Positions 17,642 to 26,693 of a stretch of 64,000 bases of DNA are shown here, piece by piece. A model generated the notes under the pieces. That model was given only the letters and a program-made list of their open reading frames with translations, was not told the origin of the DNA and made no database searches. Each line of letters opens with the position of its first letter. The stretch's first letter is position 1. Where the stretch lies: positions 1 through 64,000 of the forward strand of contig JAIUPO010000002.1 in assembly GCA_020160805.1 (NCBI GenBank). Direction: 5' to 3'. Source of the DNA: Actinomycetota bacterium (GTDB lineage Bacteria; Actinomycetota; Actinomycetes; Actinomycetales; Dermatophilaceae). The translations under genes and the position numbers were made by a program.

Positions 17642-18064
17642 GTAGATCGGGCGCTCCGGATCCTCGGGGTCGTCGGTGCCGCGCACGTCGGGTTCGTGAG
17701 TCGGCTGGGCGAGGTGGGGATCGCCATACAGCACCTCGCCGGAGTCGGAACTCACCGCGAGTCCGGCGCTGTCGTGGACCTGGCGCGCGAGATTGCGATA
17801 GGACTCGTCCGGCAGGATCACCCCGGCGGCGTCGAGGCGGTCACGCAGGCCGTCGGCAAGGTCGTCCTCGCTGGTGGAGTGGGCTTGCTCCTGCGCCGCG
17901 ACGAGCGCGTCGATATAGGCCTGAACTTGGGCCGGCTCATGATTCTCGATGAAGGCCGTCGTCAAGACGATGTGGGCGAGGCGGGGGTTGGCGACGCGGG
18001 CAGCCGGGTTCGCGTCGACATCCGAGGTCTCGCCGGCCGGCTCCAGTGACTCTTCGCGTGTCAT
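17636..18064 (-). CDS. Hypothetical acidic protein
   Basis: This encodes 142 residues from MTREESLEPAGETSDVD. The protein is acidic, with a central helical region (IVLTTAFIENHEPAQVQAYI) and a disordered C-terminus rich in Asp, Pro and Glu. No known family. A longer in-frame start at about 18142 exists but has no ribosome site. It lies 113 bases downstream of the PEPCK-like gene on the same strand. Confidence 0.5.
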   Translation of the reverse strand: MTREESLEPAGETSDVDANPAARVANPRLAHIVLTTAFIENHEPAQVQAYIDALVAAQEQAHSTSEDDLADGLRDRLDAAGVILPDESYRNLARQVHDSAGLAVSSDSGEVLYGDPHLAQPTHEPDVRGTDDPEDPERPIYS

Positions 18065-18177
18065 TCGCCGACTGTATGGCGATCCGCTCACCTCCTGTGC
18101 CACAGCGCGCGCCCAAATCGGTCGGCGGGACAGGCGGCGCATGACCGGCCCGCTCAGGAACGGCTGGGAGTTGCTCC

Positions 18178-21100
18178 CTAACGGAAGCTCGGCTGGCGAC
18201 CCAGCGTGCCGACGAGCGCCTGCCGGGCGGCGGGCGAAGCAGCCTCGTCGCGGGCAACTGTCACCTCGGACAGCCTCTCGCGCAAGGACATCCGGCCGGC
18301 CACGGACGAATCGCCGTCCTCGGTCAGCAGTTGCTCGATCGCCGCGATGCCGGCCTCGGCCCGCTCGATCAGCTGCGCCTGGGCGGCGTCCAGCCGCTCG
18401 GCATACCACTGGCTGGCGAGCACCGACTCCCGGGTGAACATCGCGCGGAAGGCGGGGTCGTCGAGCGTCAGGCCGTCGGCCGAAATGCCGTCCGCCATGA
18501 TCTCCAGCAGCGCGCGCACCGGCGGGCAGGCCGAGTCGATCGTGCCGTCCTTGAGATAGGAGCGCGCAACCCGTTCGTGCGTCGACACCATGACGTCGAC
18601 GGAGTCCGTGAAGGCCTGCAGGCTCTGGCTTTCCGGGCGCAGGATCGCCTCGGTGAAGATCACGTCGGGGTGCATGAAGATGCGGCCGAGGAAGGTGGTC
18701 GCGAACTTCTCGGTGATCCGGTAGCCGAGGCGGCTGGCCGGGACGATCCGGCCGTCCGGCAGCGTGATGTCGGCGATCCGTTCGAGATGGCCGGCTCCGA
18801 TCAGGGCCGCCGCCGAGCGCTCGGCCGGCCGCATCCGGGCGAAGAGTTCGGGGATCAGCAGGCTGATGTCGTGATCGACGCGAACCTGCGGCCCGACATA
18901 CCCCGCGCCGGAGATCCAGCCGTCGTAGCCGGTCAACGCGAAGGACAGGAAGGCCGAGTTGAGGTCGTAGGTCGTCGGCAGGGCGTTGAAGGGCGATTTG
19001 GTCATCGCCCCCTCGCTGCCGGCGCCGGTCGTCGACGGCGACTTGCCGGTCATCGAGGAGATGAACTCCATGAGCAGCTCGGGCAGTTCGAGATAGTGCA
19101 GCGGGCCGAAGGCGCACAGCGCGGGCACCCCGTCGGCCGGCGGATTGTTTCGCCGACCGGCTGCCACGACGTCGACGCCGGTCGCGACAGATTCGGCCAG
19201 GGCGAGGCCGCGGCCGAGTCGCAGCGAGGTCATCGCCGTCGCCGTGCCGAGCGGGTCGGCGAGGTCTGGGCGCACCTGGAGATAGCGCGGATTCTTCGAT
19301 GGCTTCCCGTCGACGATCCGAGGTCGCGCCGAGCAGACGAGGTATGCCGCATCGCTCTCCAGGGTGCCCGCCGCGAAGCCGGTGATGAGCTGGCGCATCG
19401 GCTCGGTGAACTGGCTGACGGCGATCGCGTCATCCGCCAGCTCGGTCGCCTCCGCGATGCCAAGCGGCGCGAAGTTGCTCAAAAACGTTCCGGGAGAAGC
19501 GATATCGGCTTCGGCGGTCGAATCGTAGCCAGGCACGATCGCGTCGTCGGGACGCTGGAAGAGCAGGCTCTCGCAGTTCTCGACATATTTCACCGAGGGC
19601 GCGTCCGGGCCGCCGGTGGGCGCGACGACGGAGGCGGTGATGTCGTCCTCCGCCTGCACCTTCACCGCCGGCGCGAAGTCCGGGCGCAGCGAGAAGAGGC
19701 GATAGGAGCCGTCCGACTCGAAGCCCACGCGCAGCATGTCGACCAGGACGTTCTCGCCGTCGAGGCGCAGCCGGTTGCCCGGCCGCCCGTTGACCCTGCT
19801 GACCGAGAAGTGGCTGCGCCAGTCGGCGCCCCACTCGGCGCGATAGGCCTTCTTGATGACATAGACCAGTTCCAGCACATGCGCGGGAATCGCCCGGATG
19901 AAGGCATTGTGCTCGGCGGAGAACTCCGGACTCGGGGTGAACAACTTGATGATGCTGCCCGTGCTGCGCTCGGCGCCGAGCACCGGGCGGTGGTCCTGGC
20001 CGTTCCACGACGGCTCGGCATAGCGCTCGCTGTAGTCGCGGCCGACGATCGCCTCGACCGCGTCCATGTCGGCGTCGAAGTCCGCGACATAGGCCTGCCC
20101 GATCGTGATCGCGTCGGCGATGGACTTGGAGATCTCGGACTTGCCGCCGCCGGAGACCGTGGACGGCTTGTGGCAGACGGTCGAGGTTGCCGAGGTGCCG
20201 ATGATCGTCCACTGCACCGGCTCGCGACGGACCTGCTTCATCGCGACCCGGAAGCCGGTGGTGTCGAGATATGTCGTGTCGCCGCGGAAGGGAATGCTCA
20301 CCGCGCCCTCGGCGCTCGTCCACGAGACCGAGCGGTCGTGGAGGGAGAAGCGCGCGCCGGCCGGGACCAGGACCACGCTGGGCAGGGATGTGGCGCGCGC
20401 CCAGCCGCTCGCCTCGAGGGTCCACCCCTCGGGGTCGCGGGCGGTGACGGCCGCCACGGAGGGCGCGTCGACGGCATAGGTGTTGACGAACTCGTGGCCC
20501 TCGTCCCACGAGGGGAAGACGATGGCGCCGCCGGAGTGTTCCTCCTCCGCGCCGCCGAAAAGGTTGGCGGACATGGAGATTTGCGTCTTGACTTCCTTCT
20601 TGCAATAGCCGAAGTAGTTGTCGGCGATGATCGTCACCATGACGCCGCGCTCGTCGCGCGCGCAGACCTTGAAGGCCTGGCCGTCGTTGTAGGTCTCGGA
20701 CGGATCGCTCCAGCACATCCCGTCGCGGACCTGACGTTCGGTGGCGTCGTCGCGGTGCGGGAGGCCGAGCGACTGCTTGGTCGCGCTCGTCAGGTGCGGG
20801 GCGAGGATGACCAGACCGGTATGCCCGGTCCACCCCAGGGGGTCGAGCGCCGCGTCATTCTCCGGCAGGTAGGGATCGCCCGCATTGCCGAAGATGCCCT
20901 CGACGAAGTCGAGATTGGCGACCATCGAGCCGGGCACGATGAAGCGCGTCTCCATCCGGCGCTCGCGGGTGTGACCCGGCACGCCGACCGTGACGAGCGG
21001 GCGCAGCAGCAGCGAGACGAAGCATGCGGCGTGCTCGTCCTGGGTGGCAGTGATCGGGAGCTCGAGAGCCTCGGCAGGCGGGGTGAGCGCCCGGTCGAGC

Positions 21101-21585
21101 AGGGCCGCGAAGACCGCGCGCGGGACGGCCTTCTTGTCATCGGGGATCGGCAGGCCGCCCTCGGCGATGTGGAAGACGCCGGCTGTCGTGCGGCGGTCGT
21201 TGCGCGGATTGTGCAGCACGCCATTGGCGAGGCGGTAGCTCGTGATCAGCCCGGAGGAATAGTCGTCCCGGTCGACCGGCAGGGACAGGGTCCGCGCCAG
21301 GCCGGGCAGGTCGAGGCTGAGGGTGCGCCGCGGGAGGCGGGGGGCCGGCTCGACGCCGTCGAGGTATGCCGTGAGGAAGGCCTCGATCCGCTCGTCCACC
21401 GGCGGCAGGCGGTCGGCCAGCCGCCGGCTCAGCTCGCGCTGCCGCTTCAGGATCGGGGCGACGAGTTCGTCCGCGGCCGCCTGCCCCGCGTCCACCGCCC
21501 GGACTTTGGGCAGTCCCAGCAGGTCGAGGCGCACATTCACAGCGGCCAGGAGATCGGTGGTCGACGGGCTCGGCGTGCCGTTCAT
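18178..21585 (-). CDS. Probable diphosphate-type phosphoenolpyruvate carboxykinase
   Basis: This encodes 1,135 residues from ATG at 21585. A P-loop-like SGGGKSEISKS lies at about residues 478-488, where PEPCKs have kinase-1. Other PEPCK-like blocks include TYNDGQAFKVCARDERG, TIIADNYFGYCKKEVKTQIS (about 318-337), and GGAIVFPSWDEGHEF. The size is double that of ATP- or GTP-PEPCK and fits the PPi-type enzyme known from Propionibacterium and Entamoeba. That enzyme interconverts oxaloacetate plus PPi with PEP, CO2 and phosphate. It is cytosolic with no signal peptide. Identification rests on size and motif memory, not on an alignment. Gene density, intact frame and family size support a real product. 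Confidence 0.62.
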   Translation of the reverse strand: MNGTPSPSTTDLLAAVNVRLDLLGLPKVRAVDAGQAAADELVAPILKRQRELSRRLADRLPPVDERIEAFLTAYLDGVEPAPRLPRRTLSLDLPGLARTLSLPVDRDDYSSGLITSYRLANGVLHNPRNDRRTTAGVFHIAEGGLPIPDDKKAVPRAVFAALLDRALTPPAEALELPITATQDEHAACFVSLLLRPLVTVGVPGHTRERRMETRFIVPGSMVANLDFVEGIFGNAGDPYLPENDAALDPLGWTGHTGLVILAPHLTSATKQSLGLPHRDDATERQVRDGMCWSDPSETYNDGQAFKVCARDERGVMVTIIADNYFGYCKKEVKTQISMSANLFGGAEEEHSGGAIVFPSWDEGHEFVNTYAVDAPSVAAVTARDPEGWTLEASGWARATSLPSVVLVPAGARFSLHDRSVSWTSAEGAVSIPFRGDTTYLDTTGFRVAMKQVRREPVQWTIIGTSATSTVCHKPSTVSGGGKSEISKSIADAITIGQAYVADFDADMDAVEAIVGRDYSERYAEPSWNGQDHRPVLGAERSTGSIIKLFTPSPEFSAEHNAFIRAIPAHVLELVYVIKKAYRAEWGADWRSHFSVSRVNGRPGNRLRLDGENVLVDMLRVGFESDGSYRLFSLRPDFAPAVKVQAEDDITASVVAPTGGPDAPSVKYVENCESLLFQRPDDAIVPGYDSTAEADIASPGTFLSNFAPLGIAEATELADDAIAVSQFTEPMRQLITGFAAGTLESDAAYLVCSARPRIVDGKPSKNPRYLQVRPDLADPLGTATAMTSLRLGRGLALAESVATGVDVVAAGRRNNPPADGVPALCAFGPLHYLELPELLMEFISSMTGKSPSTTGAGSEGAMTKSPFNALPTTYDLNSAFLSFALTGYDGWISGAGYVGPQVRVDHDISLLIPELFARMRPAERSAAALIGAGHLERIADITLPDGRIVPASRLGYRITEKFATTFLGRIFMHPDVIFTEAILRPESQSLQAFTDSVDVMVSTHERVARSYLKDGTIDSACPPVRALLEIMADGISADGLTLDDPAFRAMFTRESVLASQWYAERLDAAQAQLIERAEAGIAAIEQLLTEDGDSSVAGRMSLRERLSEVTVARDEAASPAARQALVGTLGRQPSFR

Positions 21586-21692
21586 GCCTCCATTCTGCTC
21601 CGGGCGAAAGCGGTTACACACCGCGTTCACCAAGTGGTCCATTTAGGGTCACGTGCTGGTCACCCGCCGCCCGTGGGCGGGTCTGGCGGGGT

Positions 21693-23011
21693 TCAGCCCA
21701 GCGAGGGTCGCGAGTGATCGATGCTGCGTTTCACGTCGATGAACTTCCACAACACGCTGTTCTTGTTCTTCAACGCCCGGCCCATGCTGAGCCCGTCCAC
21801 ATTGATGCGCGCCTGACGCAGCGAGGCGCCGGAGAATTGCATCCACGCCGGGACGCTGGTGTCGATCGGGAAGAAGTAGTCGAAGCCGAATTCGTTATGC
21901 AGCAGAGCGTATTTCGGGTTCGCCTCGCCATAGGGCGTCATCCCGGAGATGTCCGCGCCGAAGGGGAAGATAAGTTCCTTGGTCTCGCCCACGATGGGTT
22001 CGACCTCGGTGCGCCATGCTGCGCGTCCGCGCGCAGGCTGGCGACGCTATCGGTCGTGAAGTTGATGTGACCCCATGAGTGCGACGCGAAACGCCAGCCG
22101 TCGGCGCGCATCGCCGTCGCCACAGTGGTGGCCTTCGCGATCTCGGAGCGCGTGGTGGGGGTGTCGCCATACTCCCGCACTGAAGTGCGATAGCCGAGCA
22201 CGCCGTTGTATCCGGTGAGCCCGATCGTGCCTTTGTCGCCGCGATAGGAGAAGTCGGGGTGCTTCGTCACGAAGTCGTCGACGATCGGCACGACGTCATA
22301 GCGCCCCTGGTGTTTCTGGCCGGCCGCGTCGACATAGTCATTGACGACCTCGCCGCGAGGATTGACCACCAGGCGCTGCGCGAAACCGTCCACCTTCATG
22401 TACTCGTAATAGGAGACATCGTCGATCGACAGCACGAAGGGCGTCTTGCCGGGTGGCAGGTAGATCGGCGACGGCACCATCGTTCCGGTCTCGTCGAGTT
22501 GCCCGATGCGCTCCGGCGAGACAAGGACATAGCCGCGGTCGTAGAGGTCTTCCAGGTGCGCCCGGAACTCCCCGACCGTCGCCATGTAGTCGTCATACCC
22601 CTTGGCCGTGGGGCTGGCGAAGGCCCGTTTCGTATCGACGATCAGCGAGTGGTAGAAGAGGTGGCTGATCGTGGTGTTGTCGGGGAAGCGCTTGGCCGCG
22701 GCTTTCGCGGCCTCGATCGTCGAGATCTGCGACTCGCTCCCGGCGACCCCCTTCAGCAGGCGGACGGCCTTGCCGTAGTCGTATGAGGCGGCGAGCCGAT
22801 CTGCCTCTGCCCGAACGGCTTTGGTCGGGTCAGTCGTCGGGCTGGCGCTCGTGCTGGAGGGCGTGGCCGACTGGTCCACGGCCTGCTGCGGCGATGATGT
22901 GCTCGGCACGCAGCCGACCATCAGGGCACCCGCAGCAAGCACCATCGTCACGCGTGTCGCCGCCCGCGAAACCCCCGACCGCCCCGTCACGGCATACCCC
23001 CTCGAGCTCAT
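21693..23011 (-). pseudogene. Lipoprotein polysaccharide deacetylase with one frameshift
   Basis: The N-terminal frame (23011 to about 22016) starts MSSRGYAVTG and has a lipobox ending ALMVGC (C34). A Ser/Thr-rich linker follows. A NodB-like domain carries FVLSIDDVSYYEYM and, later, RFASHSWGH, the metal- and substrate-binding motifs. At about 22015 the frame changes: DAQ is followed in another frame by WRTEVEPIVGETKELIFPFG, continuing to a stop at 21693. The family de-N-acetylates cell-wall sugars. One missing base separates the two halves, so this is a recent lesion or a sequencing error. Confidence 0.8.
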
Positions 23012-23124
23012 TGGCAGCTTCCACCGTAGGTCGGCTCGCCACGCGACCGGCCGACCGACACGCCCCGAGGGGTGAAGGAGCGATGAGCTTTAACGCGGGC
23101 TGGGCTCAAAGGCATTGGATGCGC

Positions 23125-23141
23125 GGTACCACAGTGGTACC
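23125..23141. promoter_or_regulatory. Palindromic operator of the Phd/Doc-type operon
   Basis: GGTACCACAGTGGTACC is a perfect inverted repeat with eight-base arms and a one-base centre. It ends eight bases before the antitoxin ATG, where a ribbon-helix-helix antitoxin would bind to repress its own operon. Confidence 0.7.
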
Positions 23142-23148
23142 GTCGAGT

Positions 23149-23346
23149 ATGGCGATGAATCTGCGGTTGACGGATGACGAGGCTCAGGCTCTGCGGACCC
23201 GGGCCGAGCAGGAGGGCCGATCCATGAATGAGGTCGCCCGCGAAGCGATCCATCGCTACGTCTCGGACCGTGACGATCGGCTCGGGGCATTGATCCAACG
23301 GGTTGCCTCGGAGGATGCGGAATTGCTCGATCGCCTGGGTCGCTGA
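23149..23346 (+). CDS. Ribbon-helix-helix antitoxin of a Doc toxin
   Basis: This encodes 65 residues from ATG at 23149 (MAMNLRLTDDEAQALRTRA). It has the beta-strand and two-helix pattern of ribbon-helix-helix antitoxins (RSMNEVAREAIHRYV) and a short acidic tail that would bind the toxin. The ATG sits eight bases after a perfect palindrome. Its TGA shares one base with the toxin ATG. It is predicted to neutralise the Fic-fold toxin and to autoregulate. The longer frame upstream is discarded because it reads through the operator. Confidence 0.85.
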   Translation: MAMNLRLTDDEAQALRTRAEQEGRSMNEVAREAIHRYVSDRDDRLGALIQRVASEDAELLDRLGR

Positions 23347-23723
23347 TGGTCGACTACCTCTCCGTCGAGGACTTGCTTCGGATCGCGGACGGGGTCGTCG
23401 ACGGCCAGGTCGTCGTGCGCGAACTCGGACTCCTGGCCTCCGCAGCGCACCGGCCCCAGACGACGGTTTTCGGGGCCGATGCCTATCCGAGCCTTGCCGA
23501 AAAGGCTGCCGCTCTCATGCACTCGTTGGCGAGAAATCATCCGCTCATCGACGGCAACAAGCGCCTCGCGTGGGCAGCAACGCGCATCTTCTGCCTGCTC
23601 AATGGCGAGGATCTGCGCTATGTGTCGATCGATGCCGCCGAGGAATTCGTCCTGTCCGTCGCGCGAGGTGATCTAGAGGTCGAAGACATCGCCGAGTGGA
23701 TTCGGCGGTCCTGGACCACCTGA
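23346..23723 (+). CDS. Doc-type (Fic-fold) toxin
   Basis: This encodes 125 residues. The Doc motif is at residues 65-73, HPLIDGNKR, where Doc has HxFxDGNKR; position 67 is Leu rather than Phe. Family helices precede it (SLAEKAAALMHSLARN). Doc kinases phosphorylate elongation factor Tu and stop translation until the antitoxin returns. Length and gene order are standard. It is followed at once by the family A palindrome, which could end the operon. Confidence 0.9.
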   Translation: MVDYLSVEDLLRIADGVVDGQVVVRELGLLASAAHRPQTTVFGADAYPSLAEKAAALMHSLARNHPLIDGNKRLAWAATRIFCLLNGEDLRYVSIDAAEEFVLSVARGDLEVEDIAEWIRRSWTT

Positions 23724-23750
23724 CGCGGTCATCCCCGCTTCTTCCCCACC

Positions 23751-23844
23751 TCGAGTTTGGGAAACACGCCCACGCGCGGGGCTCAACGTCGGCGTGTTTC
23801 CCGAACTCGACGGGGCAGGTGCGCGCGTTTCCCGATCTCGACGG
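23751..23844. repeat. Palindrome family A, copy 1 (imperfect, with a third arm)
   Basis: The left arm is at 23751-23774, the right arm at 23788-23811. Both are variants of the GAGTTCGGGAAACACGCCGA arm seen at 45924 and 55141. A further half-copy, GCGCGTTTCCCGATCTCGAC, follows at 23823-23842. It lies just after the Doc stop. Confidence 0.75.
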
Positions 23845-23872
23845 GAGGGCGAGCGCCTTCTACGGTGGGGTG

Positions 23873-24250
23873 ATGAGCATTCCTGTCGACCTGGACCGTC
23901 TCGCTGCGGTGCTGGGGGACTTCCCCACGGCATACCTCCTGACCGTGGGAGCCGCCGGCAAGGTCAAAGCGGTCTCGGCGGATCCTGTTGTGCACGAAGG
24001 GATCTTGCTCCTCCAGCCCAGCGCCGGGAGCGCGCGCAATCTGGCCACCAATCCGGCCGCGACCCTGCTGTTCCCCCCGCCACTCCCGCACGGTTATGCC
24101 CTGCTCGTGGACGGCACCGCCGACGCCGACGACACCGAGATCCGGTTCACCCCGGCCACGGCGGTCCTCCATCGGCCGGCCCGCCATGCCGACGGCCCGC
24201 CGGCGCCGGAGTCCGTGGAGGGGTGCGGCAACGACTGCCGGCCCCTCTGA
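23873..24250 (+). CDS. Pyridoxamine 5'-phosphate oxidase-like flavin/F420-type protein
   Basis: This encodes 125 residues from MSIPVDLDRLAAVLGDF. It has the split-barrel pattern of the PNPOx-like superfamily: AYLLTVGAAGKVKAVSADP, then ARNLATNPAATLLFPP and GYALLVDGTADAD. These proteins bind FMN, F420 or haem, and the substrate cannot be told from sequence. It ends CGNDCRPL. GGTGGGG lies just before the ATG. It is 69 bases before the ERCC4 gene on the same strand. Confidence 0.72.
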   Translation: MSIPVDLDRLAAVLGDFPTAYLLTVGAAGKVKAVSADPVVHEGILLLQPSAGSARNLATNPAATLLFPPPLPHGYALLVDGTADADDTEIRFTPATAVLHRPARHADGPPAPESVEGCGNDCRPL

Positions 24251-24319
24251 CCCGGACCCCACGGAGAGCCGAAACGGGGTCTGGCCCGCGACATACGGCA
24301 CACGGCATACGGTGGGAGC

Positions 24320-25168
24320 GTGCCGGACCCGCTGCTCGTCGCGCGCAATCCCGATCCGGACTCCAGCCTGCCCTATCTCGTGCGCATCCCCCTCGGCGAG
24401 GGCATCGTGCTGCGGACGCGCGAGACCTGGCCGCGCACCAGCAAGGTCTATTGCCACCGCCACGACCAGGCCTGGAGCGACGACCTGGAGATCATCGCCG
24501 AGACCCCGCTGCGCTCGGTCACCCGGCGCGGCGCGGCCATCGATATCGTCGCCGACCGGACGCGCGAGGCCCGCAGCCAGTTCGTCCTGACCCGCGCGCG
24601 GGGGCGGGAGATGATCTTCTGGCAGAACGCCCGCGTCGCCAAGGCCGCCCGCCCGAATGTCGACCTGCCGACCGCGCGCGGTAGCGGCGTCCGCGAGGTC
24701 GAGATCGTCGTCGACACCCGCGAGAAGTACGCCTGGAAGTTCAGCCACCAGCAGGCGAGCACCGTCAAAAAGGCTCTGCCCGTTGGGGATTACGGCGTGT
24801 ATGCGGAGGGCGAGCTGATCGCTGTCGTCGAACGGAAGTCCCTGGCAGACCTCGCCGGGGCGCTGTCCGGCGGGCGGATGGCCTACCGCCTCGGAGCCTT
24901 GGAGGGGGTGCCGCGCGCGGCCGTCGTGGTGGAGAACCGCTACTCGGAGATCTTCAAGCTCGAGCATGTCCGGCCGGCGCTGATCGCCGATGCCCTGGCC
25001 GAGTGCCAGATCCGCTGGCCGAGCGTCCCGATCGTCTTCGCCGAGAACCGCTCCCTGGCCCAGGAATGGACCTATCGCTTCCTCGCCGCCGCCATCCAGG
25101 AGCACGGCCACGCCGCAGCGGCCACCCGGCTGTTGCCCGACGGCCGCGACGTGCACGATCGAGCTTAG
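24320..25168 (+). CDS. ERCC4-domain nuclease-like protein
   Basis: This encodes 282 residues from GTG. The C-terminal half holds the ERCC4 nuclease signature: DTREK at 132-136, then LPVGDYGVY (GDY at 156-158) and AVVERKSLADL (ERKS at 171-174, D177). This is the GDxnERKxxxD pattern of XPF/Mus81-type structure-specific nucleases. The N-terminal 120 residues are of unknown fold with two histidines and a cysteine (VYCHRHDQAW). No helicase or HhH2 domain is present, so it is a short bacterial form. A role in DNA repair or defence is inferred. Confidence 0.8.
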   Translation: MPDPLLVARNPDPDSSLPYLVRIPLGEGIVLRTRETWPRTSKVYCHRHDQAWSDDLEIIAETPLRSVTRRGAAIDIVADRTREARSQFVLTRARGREMIFWQNARVAKAARPNVDLPTARGSGVREVEIVVDTREKYAWKFSHQQASTVKKALPVGDYGVYAEGELIAVVERKSLADLAGALSGGRMAYRLGALEGVPRAAVVVENRYSEIFKLEHVRPALIADALAECQIRWPSVPIVFAENRSLAQEWTYRFLAAAIQEHGHAAAATRLLPDGRDVHDRA

Positions 25169-25378
25169 GTAAGCCTTCGGCGATTCCCCGGCCAACCCGC
25201 GCTAGCGTCGATCTTCGAGCCGTACGGAAACTCCTCAACGACGACGGGCTCCCGAACCTCGCCATGACGATTCACGTCCCAGCAGCGAGCTATCCACAGA
25301 TTCCTCCGCCGCTGGTATCCAGATGACGCCCTCCGGCGTCTGAATGGGTATGAAGACCGTTCAGCAAGGGAAGTTCAC

Positions 25379-25615
25379 ATGACCAGCACCCAGACCCACG
25401 CCCGCGATGCCGTCGCCAGCGGCGCCCTCACGGCCGCGCATCGCCGCGACCACGCGCATGTCGACGATGCGTGCGTGCCCCACAGCATCGAAGTGGTCCA
25501 CCTCGGCGACCGCGCCGTGATGGTGTGCCACGACTGCCGCACCGACAGCGGGTTCCTCCCGTTGCGCGACGCCGAGCAGATCGCCCGCGCCCACGAGGTC
25601 GACACCGCCGCCTGA
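25379..25615 (+). CDS. Small hypothetical protein with His/Cys motif
   Basis: This encodes 78 residues from MTSTQTHARDAVASGALTAA. AAGGGA lies seven bases upstream of the ATG. It contains HRRDHAHVDDAC and VMVCHDCRTDSGF, so a metal site made of His and CxxC is possible. A family is not recognised. It is intact and separated by about 210 bases from the ERCC4 gene. Confidence 0.6.
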   Translation: MTSTQTHARDAVASGALTAAHRRDHAHVDDACVPHSIEVVHLGDRAVMVCHDCRTDSGFLPLRDAEQIARAHEVDTAA

Positions 25616-25711
25616 GCCCGTCCAGGCGGTATGCCGCCGGCTCCCCGGCCGCCCCCGCGCGCTCCTGGACGGTGCCTCGCGGAGCCGGCCGGGCGCCATA
25701 CAGTCGGCGCC

Positions 25712-26626
25712 GTGGGTCTGCTTGCGGCACTGCTCGATGTCATCGTGCCGGTGCTCGTCGTCGCCGGAATCGGCGCGCTGCTCGGCCGCCGCTTCACCCT
25801 CGACCAGGCCACCATCGGCAAGATCGCGCTCAATGCGCTGACGCCCGCCTTGTGCCTCCACACGCTCCTCACGACCAGGGTGTCCGGACGCGAAGGTGCC
25901 CACCTCCTCGGTGCCTACCTCGTCGTTGTGGCCCTCGCCTGTGGCGTCGGTTTCCTCTCGTCCATGGGTATGCCCGGCCGCACCCGCCGCGGCGTCATGG
26001 TCGCCACCGCGATCGGCAACAACGGCAATATGGGCCTGCCGATCGCCCTCTTCGCCCTCGGTCCGATCGGGCTGGACCAGAGCGTGCTGATCTTCCTCGG
26101 CTCCGTCATCGTCACCTTCGTCCTCGCGCCGGCACTCTTCGGCTCGGCGGACGGGGCTCGCGGGGCGGTGCGGGCGGTTCTGCGGCTGCCCGCCATCTGG
26201 GCGATGGCGGCGGCACTGGTGCTCCGCGCCGGCGGCTGGCAGTTGCCGACTGGCATCGCGCGTGGCGTCGAATTGCTCTCTCAGGCAACGCTTCCCATGA
26301 TCCTCTTGGCGCTCGGGGTGCAACTCGGCAGCAGTCAACGCGTCGTGGTGACTCGCCCCATCGCGGCCGCCGTCGCGGGTCGCATCCTCGTGGTCCCAGC
26401 CCTGGCGCTGGGCGTGGGCCTGGCTCTCGGCCTGGCTGCGCTGCCGCTCCAAGCGCTCGTCCTCGCCGCCGCGATGCCCACGGCCGTCAATGCCTTCATC
26501 CTCGCGCAGGAGTATGAGGGGGATGTCCCGACGGTCGCCGGCTCCGTCACGGTGTCGACGCTCGTCAGCTTCGCCACGGTGGCCGTCGTCACCGCTCTGC
26601 TGCCCTGGGTGGGCTCGCTCGCCTGA
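25712..26626 (+). CDS. AEC-family transporter (auxin efflux carrier type)
   Basis: This encodes 304 residues from GTG at 25712. It has ten predicted membrane helices. The first half contains LLDVIVPVLVVAGIGALLGRRF, written here as two parts either side of LVVAG, and ATAIGNNGNMGLPIALFALG, the conserved N..N.G.P block of AEC carriers. The last half has LPMILLALGVQLG. Members export organic anions such as malate. Substrate is unknown. It converges with the amidase gene, with 67 bases between. Confidence 0.85.
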   Translation: MGLLAALLDVIVPVLVVAGIGALLGRRFTLDQATIGKIALNALTPALCLHTLLTTRVSGREGAHLLGAYLVVVALACGVGFLSSMGMPGRTRRGVMVATAIGNNGNMGLPIALFALGPIGLDQSVLIFLGSVIVTFVLAPALFGSADGARGAVRAVLRLPAIWAMAAALVLRAGGWQLPTGIARGVELLSQATLPMILLALGVQLGSSQRVVVTRPIAAAVAGRILVVPALALGVGLALGLAALPLQALVLAAAMPTAVNAFILAQEYEGDVPTVAGSVTVSTLVSFATVAVVTALLPWVGSLA

Positions 26627-26693
26627 CCCGGGCCCGGCCGTATGCCGCCCCGCACTCGGGACGCCGACAGCTCAGCGGATCGGGCGTCCGACC

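Noticed and set aside
18331..21717. Plus-strand open frame of more than 1,100 codons opposite the PEPCK-like gene
   Set aside because: It is the antisense frame of a high-GC gene. Composition (Arg, Gly, Asp repeats) is not protein-like, and the minus-strand frame carries clear motifs.
25160..25185. TTAGGTAAGCCT resembling a DtxR/IdeR iron box
   Set aside because: Only the left half fits; the right half (TCGGCG) does not, it overlaps the end of the ERCC4 gene, and no iron gene follows.
26627..26693. G+C-rich hairpins between the efflux carrier and amidase genes
   Set aside because: Short overlapping CCCGGGCCCGG runs are expected at this base composition, and there is no T-run.
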